Assembly (NCBI RefSeq): GCF_016808335.1
Contig: NC_053144.1
Span: 19,328,403 to 19,392,402, forward strand
Origin: Panicum virgatum
Lineage: Eukaryota; Streptophyta; Magnoliopsida; Poales; Poaceae
Length of the DNA stretch: 64,000 nt
Reading direction: 5' to 3'
Shown: positions 31,310 through 43,140 of the stretch, piece after piece
Position numbering within the stretch: the first letter of the stretch is position 1
How the letters are laid out: the number at the start of each line of letters is the position of its first letter
The notes under the pieces: generated by a model
Databases searched by the model: none
What the model was told of the DNA's origin: nothing
Seen by the model: the letters and a program-made list of their open reading frames with translations, nothing else
Translations under genes and position numbers: made by a program

Positions 31310-34300
31310 CGAAGATGACACTGCCTATGCTGGAAGACATGGAGAAGAGGGGGGGTTCTCGCTCCTGGCCTCGGGCGTGTTCCACCGAAGACGGACGTCT
31401 ACGTGAAGCCCCGGGAAGATGAGGTGGTCGTCTTCAAGGACTTCTTCCTGGGTGGACTTTGCTTTCCCCTCGACCCTGCTGTCGTCGACATCTTCGTTCG
31501 GTACGGAGTTTTTCTACATCAAATGACGCCGAACTCCTTCGCTTGGATTAGTCTCTTTATGTGGTTGTCGAACACGTGCCGTCTCGCTCCCACTGCTGAT
31601 AACTTCGCTCGGGTGATGCGAGTGCACTATCAACCGAAAACTATCTCTGTCCGAGGATCCGACAGGAAGTCGACGGAGATGGAGCCCCAGTACGGGTGCT
31701 ACACCTTCGCTTTCCAGCAGACCGCTCCCAGCCCCATGGGGGCATCGAAGAACAAGTGGTCAGGGGATTGGTCTTCGTTCTGGTTCTACCACAAGGTTCC
31801 CCTTGACCCGGAGACAAAGCGCCACCCTCTTGTTGTCCAGAAGCTTGGTAATTTGGGTGACACAAAAAGGTGGATGTGGCCCACGTCCCTGCCAATGAAG
31901 CGTATCTGGGCATCCTTCGCGGGGTGTCGAAGGTGCTAAGCATGAGGGACATCACGGAGGAGTTCGTCGCGTGCGATTGTTTCCCCGTGCGGGAAAACTG
32001 GACCGTGTCATCCTGGGCTCCGTCAGAGAAGGAAGTTTACGGGCTTCCGATGCCCAACTTCAGCGAAGTCTTCATACTTCAGAAAGAATGCGAGTTTTTT
32101 TCCGAAGCTTTCTAACTTTTGTCTTCGGCATGCAGAAATTGATGCCGCAGAGGTGGAGGCCCGTGCCGATGACATCCTTGGACCCATGTCTGGGTCTGAG
32201 TATGATCTGCTGCAGACAAAGCTCGGTGGCACACGGGGCAACCGAGTTTTCTCGTTCTTTGAGATCAAAGCCCCGCAGCGCTTCGCCGAAGCCCAGATTA
32301 CCATTCAGAAAGCGGTGACCATAGCCGGAGGCACGGGTGGCGCCACTGCTGCGCTTGAGAAAAAGAAGAGGAAGAAAAGTGGTTCTGGTCCTTCCAGAGC
32401 GAAGCGCTCGAAGCTTCTCAAATTTCTGACTTCGTCGCCCCTTCGCAGCGCTGGGGAATCCGAGGATGATGGAGGCAAGGGGAGCCCCGTCGCTGCCTCT
32501 TCGCCTCCTATTACCGCTCGGCCTATTATGGTCGCCGCTCCGCCGCCGAAGCCCTCGCTGGCTCTGGAGTACAATGCCATGGAGCCAGACAGCGTTGACA
32601 AGCTGGCGGTTGAGATGCAGTCCGCTTTTGCGGCCCCCGAATACCCGGTGACCACCTCGCCTGTGGCCCCTTCGTCTCCGAAATCGACATCAACGACGTC
32701 GGGTTCGTCGTCGTCGTCCAGCGGCGAGGACGTGGAGGGTTCTGGCCCTGGTCCCTAGAAGCATGCCGCTACCCCTGAGACGGGCCCAACTGGCGGTGTC
32801 GGTGAGGGCGGCCAGCTTCCTCCCGCCGGGTCCTCTTTTCGAAGGCCCGCGACGTCCACCTCAACAGAGAGCAGCAGCTACCACGTAAGCACCTCCAAAC
32901 CTGTTGAGGTGGCTGCCCCTCTCGGGATGTCGGATGTGAAGCTGATCGGGGGCAACATCGTCGGCAGCCTTCAGTTTTTGAGCAGTGATCGGGAGAGGAG
33001 ATTCCTCGCTGAGGCCGGCTCCTCCTTCGGCTTTCCCCTTATGGAGAAATGAATAATGGCCTCCAGAGTAAGCCAGATGCTACAAGACATCGAAGACCTC
33101 TCCTTAAAGTCCTTCGTCCCTTTACGCTGCGCCTCCCGCCAATTAAGGATTGACAACGAACGAACTTCGCAGTTGGCGGGAGTGGAGGAGCGTGTGGCCG
33201 CCTTGGAAAAGGAGAAAACTGCTCTCGAGGAGGCCCTCGTTGCTGCACGGGCTGAGGCGAAGAGCCATGCTGAGGCAGCCGAAGCTGCTCGCCGGGACGC
33301 ACTTGCAGCGGAGAAGGCCAAGGCCAATGCTGAAAAAGCTAAAAACGAAGCCGAAGAGGCCCGGAGATTGGCCGAAGACCAGCGTGCTCGCGGGAAAGAT
33401 GTCGTCCAGTGATGGCGCACCGCTATTAGCTCCTTCGCGGATTTGGTGCAGGCTGACATGCACGGCCTGCTCAGGAAGTTCGCCATTGACCCTCCGGAGA
33501 TATCGCAAGAAGAAAACGTCGAAGTGGCGGAGCTCTTCTGCTGGATCCGTGCCTCGTTGGCGATGGCCAGATCTGGTGCGGACTTCAAATGCGAGCTGTC
33601 AGCTACGGTTGCGGCGCGTACACTTAGCGCTGCCATCTGCCGTTTGCTTCCAGCGGAGAGCAGCGGCTCTTCATTGGGCATCGTGAAGGCTCAGTTGCGA
33701 CTTCTTCGGGATGCATCCTTCGAGTGGCCTTCGCTGGACTCCTTGCGCCCCGAGTCCCTTCCTACTTTGCCGAAGAATATCGCCAAGAACTTCACGAAGT
33801 ACTTTCATGAAAAGGGGCAGGGACTCGTCGATTTGGCGCTGGAGCGCATGAAAGATCAGATACCACTTCGCTGTTTCCCGAAGTTCACTTTTTATTAGCT
33901 TCTTCGCTTATTGACATGTTTGTTTTCTCCTAGATCCAAGAAAAAGCTAAACTCTTCGCTCGAGGCCTCCTTGGCGAGGCTGAGGCAGGCAACTTGTGCA
34001 GCAGTGCTTCTGCCAGCGGCGAAGGCGGAGCCCCTGGCCATGGCGAAGGCAAGGTCCCCGATCAAGGCGAAGGCAAAGCTGCCGAAGGTCAAGAGGACTG
34101 AGCTCCGAAGACAGGCGAGGTGTGAGGGGTGAAGGCCAAAGACATTTTGCTATCTTAGACTATTGTATTTAAACAAGAAAAAATGTTATTGTATCTAACG
34201 CCTTCGGTGTCTGCGCAGGACCCTGTGCTGGCCTCTGCACAGATCACCGAAGGTACCGTTCCCTGGCGTATAAACCGCGGGAATTTTTATGTTTCTGGTT

Positions 34301-34379
34301 TAACCTGGGAAAAAGTCTGGACTCCCCGTCCCTGGCTTTCCTTCGAAGGCTTCTGGTCTAATCGAAAACGTATATACAA

Positions 34380-34767
34380 ATGTCGGAACGCCGATACGAA
34401 GCGTTTTTTGCCAAATTCCAACGCGATCCGAAAAGGCACGCGAAGATTTTGTCTGAGCGCCAGCTTCATCGCGAAATAAAACATCTTTTGGACACCGATA
34501 GGCCTTATGGTGCACCCATGGGTCTTCTAAAGCCGAAGCCGGAGCCCGTGGATGAAGTGGTGGAACCGCATGAATTCAGGTATCGTCGCAAGGGAATTTT
34601 TGACGAAGAGTCTTATTAATGTTGAGTTGCCCTCGCTTGCAGGGGCTGACTTTGAAGCTTTCCTTCATCGGATTGCCAGAGAAATAATAGACATCGCGGT
34701 CCGCAAAGTCATATCTGATTTGAAACACATTATCTTTGAGGAAGAAAATTCATATGTAACCTCGTAG
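34380..34767 (+). pseudogene. Element B second small antisense ORF
   Basis: ATG at 34380 opens a 79-codon frame (MSERRYEAFFAKFQRDPKR..., then LLKPKPEPVDEVVEPHEF). After a possible 5' splice position near 34613 and an acceptor CTCGCTTGCAG at 34642, a second stretch (ADFEAFLHRIAREIIDIAVR) runs to the stop at about 34765. The same strand, charged composition and splice-like junction suggest a second antisense gene of the Tat-like element. Function unknown. Confidence 0.45.
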
Positions 34768-35134
34768 TTTGATAGATTTTTTGAGTGTTTTTCGCCAGCG
34801 CGCGAACTGTACATTTGTTTTCTCTTCGCCTTTGCGCGAAGCGTATATCTTCGTTGTAACACAAACTATGACTTGTATGTGCAATGAATGCATTCCAGCG
34901 TCCTCGTTTACCCTTCGATTGTGTAAAATTTCATGTGTTGCGAAGCGCCACCCCCCTTTTGCTCAAATCGGAGGGTGAACGTGTTTGACTGGTTCATTGA
35001 TGCCGCAATTGAGCGTGCTCTGGTTCTTTGAAGCGCCACCTCCCTTCGCTCGGCTTACAGGGGCGACGAAAATTTACGTGCCTTCGATGCAGCTTTAGGT
35101 CGCGTATGATTTTGTTGCCTTACTCTTCGTGCGT
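34768..35134. other. Element B non-coding segment
   Basis: Sequence between the antisense ORFs and the tandem repeat. I see no coding signal. Confidence 0.4.
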
Positions 35135-35495
35135 AAGGACTTTTCTGCCTTTGGATTTACACGCCGAAGGACTTTTCTGCCTTAGGCTCTTTGCTTATAA
35201 GGACTTTTCTGCCTTTGGCTTTTCGCATCGAAGGACTTTTCTTCCTTAGGCTCTTTGCACGTAAGGACTTTTCTGCCTGAGGCTTTTCGCGCCGAAGGAC
35301 TTTTCTGCCTTAGGCTCTTTGTACGTAAGGACTTTTTTGCCTTAGGCTTTTCGCGCTGAAGGACTTTTCTGCCTTAGGCTTTTCGCGCTGAAGGACTTTT
35401 CTGCCTTAGGCTTTTCGCGCCGAAGGACTTTTCTGCCTTAGGCTTTTCGCATGTAAGGACTTTTCTGCCTTCGGCTTTTCGCGCCGAAGGACTTT
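35135..35495. repeat. Tandem repeat, about 12 copies of a 30-32 bp unit
   Basis: The unit AAGGACTTTTCTGCCTTAGG plus CTTTTCGCGCCG-type tail recurs about 12 times with small changes; tails alternate between CGCGCCG, GCACGT and GCTTAT forms. It lies inside element B between the convergent sense integrase and antisense ORFs. Confidence 0.9.
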
Positions 35496-35915
35496 GTTAT
35501 TAATTTAGTCGGAAGTGAAGCTAAGGGGAGCGAAGCCCCTATTAGGGATTGCGCCCTATGCTTACTTCTTTCAAGCGTCATCGCTTGCTTTATGTGCCAA
35601 TGACTCCCCTCTTCGCTTGGCGAAGAGGGATAGATGCTTCGGCGCCCCTGGAATATACCTGCTGTTGAAGACACTCTTTTTTGGGGGGCCTTGTTTATAT
35701 TTCACAAGGGGTTCACAGGGTTCCGCCTCGTTAAAAACCTCACACCTTCGACGCTCAAATCGAAACGTGCGAAGGCTTCCCCTGTGAGGAAAAGAGTACG
35801 GTCTCTTCAGTACATTGTGCAAATTTTTCGCAAACAGAAAATGAAAATTGCGGAAATAAAGACTAAGCTACTGAGCCCCTTCGGTTATTTTTCTCCGCGG
35901 GCTCTTACACTGTTC

Positions 35916-38900
35916 CTAGACATAGTACTTTTGCAGCATGTCTTTGTTCCATGAGTACGGGTCTTCGACGCCTTCCATCGTGCGAAGTCTGTAGGCTTCT
36001 GGTCTCATCATGGAAGCTACAATGAATGGTCCTTCCCATTTGCTGTACATTTTACCCTTCTGCTTGGCCTTCGGGATTCTGCGAAGCACAAGATCTCCTT
36101 CTTGAATCTCTCTGGGCTTCACCTTTTTGTTCTTCCACCTTCGAGTTTCTTCCTGGTATCTGCCCAGGTTGATTGCAGCTTGTATCTTGCCTGCCTCGAT
36201 CGTGTCAATTGAAGACTTTATGTCTTCTTCTGCTGCTCCTGCCTCTTCGGACGTCCTCCATGATTTGAGTCTGATTTCTTCTGGCGTGACAGCCTCTTCG
36301 CCATACAGCAGCTTGAATGGCGTAAATTTCGTGGTCCTTGATTCCGTCGTGTTGTGGGACCAAATTACCCTTGGCAGCTCATCGATCCATTTTCCCTTCG
36401 GCAACTCGGTGATGTTTTTCTTTATGCCCGCGAAGATGATGTCGTTGACCCTCTCAACCGCACCATTTGATTGCGGGTGGTAGACCGAAGCGAAGCATAG
36501 CTTCGTCCCCAACTGTGTAGTGAAGTCTCTGAATGTGGCGTAGTCAAATTGCTTGCCGTTGTCTATGGTGACCTCCTTCGGTACGCCGAAGCGGCATACA
36601 ATATTTTGCCAGAAGAACTTCTGCAAGGCTCCGGCTGTGATATCTCTGAGTGCCTTAGCTTCGACCCACTTCGAGAAATACTCCACTACAACTGCAGCAT
36701 ACTTGTAGTTTCCTGGCGCCGTGGGCAGAGGCCCTACGATGTCGATGCCCCAGCGTGCGAGGGGCCACACCAGAGGCAATAATTGCACTTCATCTGGTGG
36801 GAACTTGCTGTATGGAGCGTGCCTTTGGCAATTTGGGCATGTGCGAACCACCTCGTGTGCGTCTGCTACCGCCGAAGGCCAGTAGAAACCTTCGCGAAAA
36901 GCTTTACCTACAAGTGCCCTTGTTGTGATGTGCGAAGAGCACATGCCTGCATGAATCTCTTCGAGCAACTGTCTGCCCTCTTCACGAGAGATGCATTTTA
37001 GGAGGGGCACGCAGACCCCCCTCGGTACAAGTCCCCATTTATGATTTTGTAATTGCGGGCGTGAAGCGCCATTCTCTTTTCTTCCTTGTCATCTTCAGGG
37101 ATGAAGTGTCCGCGAAGATAAGCCATTATGGTGGCCCTCCAGTCTTTGCTAGTTATGGCATTGATAAATTTTGCAGGCTCTTTGGCACAATTGATGGAAC
37201 TCTGCTTCAATGTTTCGAAGAACACATCAGGTGGCAACGGATCATACTGAGCTGCGGCCTTCGCCAAAATATCGGCTTGCTTGTTCAGTGTTCTGGGGAA
37301 ACTTCGTATGCTGAAACCGAGAAAAAAAACTTTTCCATGCTTCGCACAACTGCTAAGTACTTCAACAGCTCTGGCTTCAAGGCTCTGTTTGACTTGTTGA
37401 TTTGTCCTGTGATCAGCTCCGAATCGGACCTGATGGATAGCCTTCGCGCTCCCAGCGCTCTTGCTTTGCGAAGACCTAAGAGCAGGCCTTCGTATTATGC
37501 AACATTGTTTGTACAGCCTTTGAAGTCGAGCCTTGCTGCATATTTCAATTGTGTGCCCGAAGGGGGCGTGAGGATTGCCGAAGCCCCTACCCTATCTCTC
37601 TGGTATGCCCCGTCACATTCAAGCTGCCATATTAATTCTAACTTTGGAGGTTCTTGCGAAGGCATCGCTGGAGTCCAGTCTGCAATGAATTCTGCCAAGA
37701 CCTGGGACTTGATTGCTATTCTGGGGACGAAGTCAATTGTGTGCTCCGCTAGCTTTGTGGCCCATTTGCCTATTCTGCCGGAGGCCTCCTTGTTTTCAAA
37801 TATGTCCTGAAGAGGGAACAAAGTTGAGACTTTTATCTTGTGACTCTGGAAATAATATTGAAGCTTCCGCGAAAGCCATGACAACTGCGTAAGCCATTTT
37901 CTCCATTTCAGAATACAACAGTTTCGAGCCACTCAGGGCTTCGGAGACAAAATAAATGGGAATTTGCTTAAGTTCGTTTTCGATTGAACGCTCTTCGACG
38001 AGGGCTGCGCTGACCGCCGCGCTGACCGCTGCACCCGAAGTGGCAATGTACAATAAGAGCTCTGCCTTCTCCGAAGGACTGGACATAATTGCCAGATTTT
38101 CTATGTATGCTTTCAGGGCTTCGAAAGCCTTCGCTTGTTCCTCACCCCATTGCGTGTTGCCAGCTCCTTTCAATGCCTTGAAGAATGGAATGCATTTCTC
38201 CGCCGACCTGAAAATGAATCTGTTCAGCGAAGCCAGCCTACTTGTCAACTTTTGGACCCCTTTCTTTGTAGTTGGCGGCTTCAGCCGCCTGATTGCCTCA
38301 ATCTTCTCAGGATTTGCCTCTACGCCCCTTTCGGTGATCATGCAACCCAATAGCTTGCCTCTTCGAACACCGAAGACACATTTCTCCGGGTTCAGCTTCA
38401 ACCCGTGCCGGCGAAGGTTTGCAAATGTTTCGCGAAGATCTTGTATGTGATCTTCCCTCTTTCTGCTTCGAACGACCACATGATCCACATATGCGGAGAT
38501 GTTTCTGTCCAGTTGATCCCCGAGCACCTTCTTGATCATTCTGTTAAATGTACAACCCGCATTGCGAAGACCCTCTGGCATTCTGACATAACAGTATGTC
38601 CCGAAGGGGGTGGTGAAGCTTGTTTTCTCTTCGTCTGCCTTGTTCATGAAAATTTGATGGTATCCGGAGAAACAGTCCAACATGCTCAGCATTTCTGAGC
38701 CTGCCGCCGCGTCAACCAGTGTGTCGATGCGAGGCAAAGGATATTCGTCCTTCAGACATGCTTTGTTAAGGTTGGTGAAATCGATGCACATTCTCCATTT
38801 CCCATTCTCCTTCGGTACCATAACAACATTTGCCAACCACTCAGGGTACTGTACCTCACAAATGACACCTGCATCTAGCAACTTCTGCACCTCGCCCTGC

Positions 38901-41727
38901 GCTGCTTTCTTCCTTTCTTCGGACATTGACCTCTATCCCTGCTTTACTGGTTTTGCCTTCGGGTTAACTGTAAGTGTGTGCTCAATGACTTCTTGACTGA
39001 CTCCTCGCAAGTCCGACGAGGACCACGCGAAGACGTCTTGATTGTTCCTTAGAAATTGTATGAGCCTTGCCTCTTCGTTCTCCTCGAGCTCCATGCCGAT
39101 GATCACCATGCGATCAGGTACATCTTCGCATAGTGGTACCTTCTTTGTATGTTCTGCTGGTGACACCCCTTCGCTTTTCTGGTTTCTTTGCGTGTCTTCG
39201 GCAACAAATGCTTCGGTGTCCTCTTCGGATGCTTCAATGACGTGCACAGTCTTGTTGGTGTTGTATGCGTTATCTTCGCACCTGCGTGCTTCTTCTTGAT
39301 TGCCGTAGACAGTCACGACTCCCCCTGCCGAAGGTATCTTCATACACAGATACAGCTGATGGATTACAGCTGCAAACTTCACTAGCGTGTTGCGGCCGAA
39401 GATGGCGTTGTAGGGGTAATTGATGTCTACCACATCGAAGGTTATTGCTTTTGTTCTTTGAGTAGCCCCTTCGCCGAATGTGACGTTGAGCTCTATTTTG
39501 CCGAGGGCTTCGATTCTCTTGCCTCCGAAGCCAATGAGCGGGTACTGAGATTTCTACAAAGCTTGCTCTGTGAATCCCATCTTGACGAAGCACTGCCATA
39601 CTAGAATGTCTGCGGAGCTGCCATTGTCTACTAAGATTCTTCCAACATCGTTCCCAGCGAAGTGCATCGAGTTCTTGCCAATGTTAGCTCTGATGACGAG
39701 GGGGTCATTATGTGGATAATGTTGCAGTCGAAGATCTGCCTGCGTGAACGATATCAGGACATGCGACCACGGAGTTCGGAAACATTTGCCTTCGCTCACA
39801 TGAGACACTGTTCTGAAATATTTTTTGCGCTGTCTCTTCGTCTCATGCACTGGTTCATTAGACCCTCCGGAGATGGTGTTGATGATGTTGACCATACTGC
39901 CGGAGGGGGCATCTGCTGCTCTTTCCGGGATCTGTCCTGGCTCAAGCTTTGGTGGTGGTGGCAAAGGCGTGGAGCTCCTTGACCATGTGTTGGCGTACTG
40001 CGGAGCGGGTAGCATCGGCATCGGCTGGTGCGAAGGTGGTGGCATGGATTGATGCGAAGGTAATGACATTGGACGTGTGTATGATGGGTTGTAATTGTAG
40101 AATGGGTAAGATACCGGTCAATTTGGTGTTGGGGTCCAGGTAGTGGGTGGAAGGGAAACTTGTTGCGGTGGTTGTGAGGTGTAATTGACTGGTTTTGCTG
40201 ATTGGGCATTTTTGCGGTCGAGCTCTGCCTTCGTTTCAATTGCAATTGGGCATTCATTGGTCCAATGACCTTGATCTTTGCCATGGAAATAGCAAAATGG
40301 CTTTTTTTCTCTTCGGCCCCCCTTTTCTCTTCGGCCTTTTTGGTAACGGTCTTCGCGATTGTACCTGTCTTCGCGGCTTGACCTGTTATCACGGCTAGAT
40401 CTGTCTTCGCGGGTAAATCTGTCTTTGCGGCTAGGTCTGTCTTCGCGATGATCTCTGCCACTCTTGTTCTTGTGGTGCCTGCTTTCTTGTGACTCCTCTT
40501 CGGAGACACTATTGACAGTTTTGTGTTGCTTCGACTGGTCGGAATGCCATGGCTTCTGGTGCGACCTCTCACTGTTACGTGACTTCCTCTGCTCATTCAT
40601 TTCTTCGAGTTTCTGCCTCTTCGCTCGGTCAGATACGCAATATTCTTGCATTATCTCAAACAACTTGGTGACTGTCTTTGGCCTTCATCGGGTTAAGTAC
40701 TCCCCGCACGGGCCTAGACTGGTCCCTTTGACCACTGAGTCAATAATGCTCTGATCAGTGACGTCTGGCCCTCTTGCGCAAAGCTTTATCAGGCTCTGAA
40801 GGTACTCCTGTAAAGTCATGCTTCCTTGCTTCAAGTTGTGGAAGTCGCAGGATGTGACTTCGTCGGGCCTGACGGCTCGAAAGCTTGAACGCAACTAAGA
40901 GCGGAGCAGGTTCCATGATAGAATGCTTCCGGATGGTATGTTTGCATACCATCACTGAGCCAGGCCTCGCAGTGTGAGGACAAGTGCCTTCGCCTCGCAC
41001 GCTGTGCCTCCTCCTGCTGCTTCTATGGTGGCTTCGTACTTTAGGAGAAACTCTTCGGGGTCGGACTCACCGTCAAACTGGGGCAGTACTGCTGGGTTGA
41101 GACGATGTGGCCATTGTATCTCCTCCAACTCTTCGGACAATGGTGTTCTTCGCGGTTGACCCCTTCGATAATACTCTTCCTCCTCCGGCTCAGACTGATC
41201 GGAAATCTCTTCGATTGGTATAGTCCTTGTTCGGACCCTTTGTGCATGTCTTGGTGGTTTGGTTGCGCTCGTGTTCTTCGGCAGTGGCGGTGGCGGTTGT
41301 GGTGCCTGCATTTTCTAGAGCAACAGCCTTTGTGCTCTGATCTTCCCTTGTAACGCTTTGCAGCGAAGCTCTTCTTCTTGTAACTTGTTGTACTACTCTT
41401 GTCTTTCTGCTTCGGTCAACATTATCTCCTTCCCCTTCGCCCTCGTGATGATTTGCGGCACCGTAGTTTCTTCCTGAAGAGCTTGTCTCTTGGCTCTTCG
41501 CGCCTCTTCGAGGCGAGCATCAACTCTTCGCATTGCTGCGATGTCTTCGGCGGAGATGCCGAGGTCCAGCATGTCGACTTCTTGTTGCCCTTCTGTGATG
41601 TCTTTGACGGAGATGTCTTTGTTGTCGGTTGGGGGGTCTTGCCGGCGGCAACTTCGTCTTGCGGAGGTGTCGTCGTCCCCGTGTTTGCCGAAGCGGTAGT
41701 AGCATCTCCCCTCTTCTTCGCCGCCAT
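35916..41727 (-). pseudogene. Element B gag-pol polyprotein (disrupted)
   Basis: On the minus strand from ATG 41727. Gag N-terminus shifts frame near 41590 and continues as EEIQWPHRLNPAVLPQFDGE at 41300-40950. A basic/acidic Arg-Asp-Arg repeat region follows, with a zinc finger C-Y-F-H...H-W-T-N-E-C near 40250. Protease has LVDNGSSADI (about 39620). RT (about 38930-38400) carries KACLKDEYPLPRIDTLVDA and the catalytic box YVDH, where the family has a second Asp. RNase H follows at 37930-37000. Integrase (37010-35916) has the HHCC finger and WGIDIVGPLP, VTIDNGKQF, YHPQSNGAVERV core motifs. Stops near 41390, 41310, 40950, 40890, 40680, 40120, 39550 and 38935 leave it non-functional. Confidence 0.85.
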
Positions 41728-41756
41728 GTGCTGTGGCGTGGTATGTCGAACCGACG

Positions 41757-41767
41757 GGTGGGCGCCA
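41757..41767 (-). other. Element B primer-binding site
   Basis: TGGCGCCCACC on the minus strand, three bases inside the 5' LTR. This is a primer-site form seen in plant Tat-like elements. Confidence 0.65.
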
Positions 41768-41770
41768 AAC

Positions 41771-42409
41771 TGTTGGTGGAGAGTGCCTCCGGAACGGACG
41801 AACACTACAACAGTGAGGAGTGAGCACACCAGGCGAAGAGTACAACGCGAAGCTGAACACAACAGCTTCGCACAATCAAGCGGAATTCTCTCTTTTTTTT
41901 CCAAGTGTCCCATCAATGTACAGGGGACGGGTATTTATAGGTGACGGTTCATCTACCACCTTCTGTTATTACACCATAATGCCCCCTAACAACTATATTC
42001 CCGGAATATTCCAGGGGCTCAACCGTATTTTTACATCATTCAATAGATTACAATCGGGCCTCTACTGCCCACTGGGCCCAAAGACACACGTCATCATTAA
42101 GTGGATTTGGCCTTCGCGACGTCAGGCGTGCTCGCTCCCCGACGCCTTTCCTCGCAGCTCCTCATAGGGCTTCGCCGTCGACTCTCACTGAATCTCCTCG
42201 CTGTCTTCGACTTCGCCATGGGTGCCTTGGTCTTCGCCTATCTTCACTTAGCCTTCGTCTTCGTCGTTGGCGCCTTGGTCTTCGCCTCTCTTCGCTCGAA
42301 GCCCAGAGCCCTTCGATCGCTTAGGTTGCTTGGCCGGCTGAAGACCTTGTCGTTGGACTCGAATGGGCCGCGGGCCTTCTGTCGATGGCCGAAGGTGGCG
42401 TCCCCAACA
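41771..42409 (-). repeat. Element B 5' LTR (639 bp)
   Basis: Pairs with 22604-23286, starting TGTTGGTGGAGAGTGCCTCC on the plus strand and ending GTCCCCAACA. Confidence 0.88.
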
Positions 42410-42802
42410 ATCTCCTCCGCAGATGATCTCTACGCCTCCAGCCCCGACAGCTTGTCCAGCGCTTGAGTCATCAGCGCTTCGAAGCCGTCGAACTTCTTGG
42501 CGAGGTCCTCCATGGCCGTCGTCATCGTCGCCTCAAATTTGGTCGGCTTTCGCCGCGCCAGGTCGTAGGCGGCACACGCGGGTCTGCGTTCCTCGACTAC
42601 CTAAGCGGCGCGAACAAGGGGTGGGCGATGATGCCGGAATGGCTAATCGTCGCTATGCGGTGGCCGCCGCCGACGAGTCGTCGGTTGCGGGGAGTGGACG
42701 CCGCGGTCAGAGGAGACCGGGCGGAGCTGCTGGGAGCGAAAGATCTCGGAGAGGAAGCGGAAAAAATTTGGGCAGGCGTAGCACACGGCTCTGGATACCA
42801 AT
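42410..42802 (-). other. Element A leader and gag N-terminal segment
   Basis: The piece of element A between B and the A 5' LTR. A minus-strand ATG at 42513 opens MEDLAKKFDGFEALMTQALD, which would join the gag remnant at 22598 if B were absent. The primer site lies at 42786-42799. Confidence 0.7.
42786..42799 (-). other. Element A primer-binding site
   Basis: TGGTATCCAGAGCC on the minus strand, three bases inside the 5' LTR. It matches the initiator-Met tRNA site (TGGTATCAGAGC) except for one inserted C. Confidence 0.75.
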
Positions 42803-43073
42803 TTGTAATGAACCCGTCGAGCCAAGGATAGAATCAGAGAGCAAGAGGAAGGGGAATGGCGGAAGGAAGACGAAGAACAGAACAAGAACATGGGAGGTCG
42901 ATAGGAGACGACAATTCTGTTATTCGGTTGTTGTTCATTACACAGGCCTTGGTGAGGTTATATACTCCACCCACAAGTCTAAACTGGGGCAAGGCGACCC
43001 GTGATACAGCCCATACAGAGCATACAATCCAGAATAGACGGCCCAAGTCAACTAGCCACTCTAGGCTATGACA
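42803..43073 (-). repeat. Element A 5' LTR (271 bp)
   Basis: Pairs with 17728-17997. It ends CTAGGCTATGACA and is followed by GGACA (43074-43078). Confidence 0.9.
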
Positions 43074-43140
43074 GGACAGTTCGCTGACACGAACGTGAAC
43101 TAGTGTCGGTGCAGTGCAGTTCAAGTAGTTCACAAGTGAG

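Larger units (their letters stand above)
23761..34115 (+). pseudogene. Element B antisense ORF ('putative gypsy type transposon' protein), split by element C
   Basis: Starts ATG 23761 (MAPRKSKAPPTAFFGPTK), is interrupted after 18 codons by element C, and resumes at 31315 (MTLPMLEDMEKRG). It then shifts frame in the G run near 31346 and continues through PREDEVVVFKDFF, a signature I associate with Pfam Transposase_28 of Tat-like elements. Later parts include a Lys/Ser-rich linker (32350-32750) and a long Ala/Glu coiled coil (33180-33390). A helical C-terminal domain ends near 33870. A last exon follows an acceptor at 33944 (IQEKAKLFARGLLGEAEAG, stop about 34113); its upstream donor is changed from GT to AT. 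Stops near 31937, 32113, 32756, 33050 and 33410 disrupt it. Function in living relatives is unknown to me. Confidence 0.75.
22604..42409 (-). mobile_element. Element B: Ty3/gypsy Tat-like retrotransposon, inserted in element A and split by element C
   Basis: LTRs TGTTGGTGG...CCAACA at 22604-23286 (3') and 41771-42409 (5') on the minus strand. The flanking 5-mers are GTCTC (22599-22603) and ATCTC (42410-42414), a target duplication with one change. Without element C it is about 12.3 kb. It carries gag, protease, RT, RNase H and integrase on the minus strand, a 12-copy tandem repeat, and antisense plus-strand ORFs between integrase and the 3' LTR. That antisense arrangement is a hallmark of Tat-lineage elements. 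Coding regions are full of stops and frameshifts, so it cannot move by itself. Confidence 0.9.
17728..43073 (-). mobile_element. Element A: Ty3/gypsy retrotransposon (Reina-like chromovirus), split by element B
   Basis: An LTR retrotransposon on the minus strand. Its 3' LTR is 17728-17997 and its 5' LTR 42803-43073, both TG...CA, with the same 5-bp duplication GGACA outside each (17723-17727 and 43074-43078). Removing nested element B (22604-42409) leaves about 5.5 kb with gag, protease, RT, RNase H, integrase and a C-terminal chromodomain remnant. The small size and 270-bp LTRs fit the Reina lineage. The LTR pair shows about 20 mismatches by eye, so this is the oldest layer. Several stops and at least one frameshift show it is dead. 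Its right LTR lies about 0.8 kb upstream of the folylpolyglutamate synthase start. Confidence 0.9.

Noticed and set aside
35135..35495. CRISPR-like array
   Set aside because: The 30-32 bp units are contiguous tandem repeats without unique spacers, in a plant retrotransposon.
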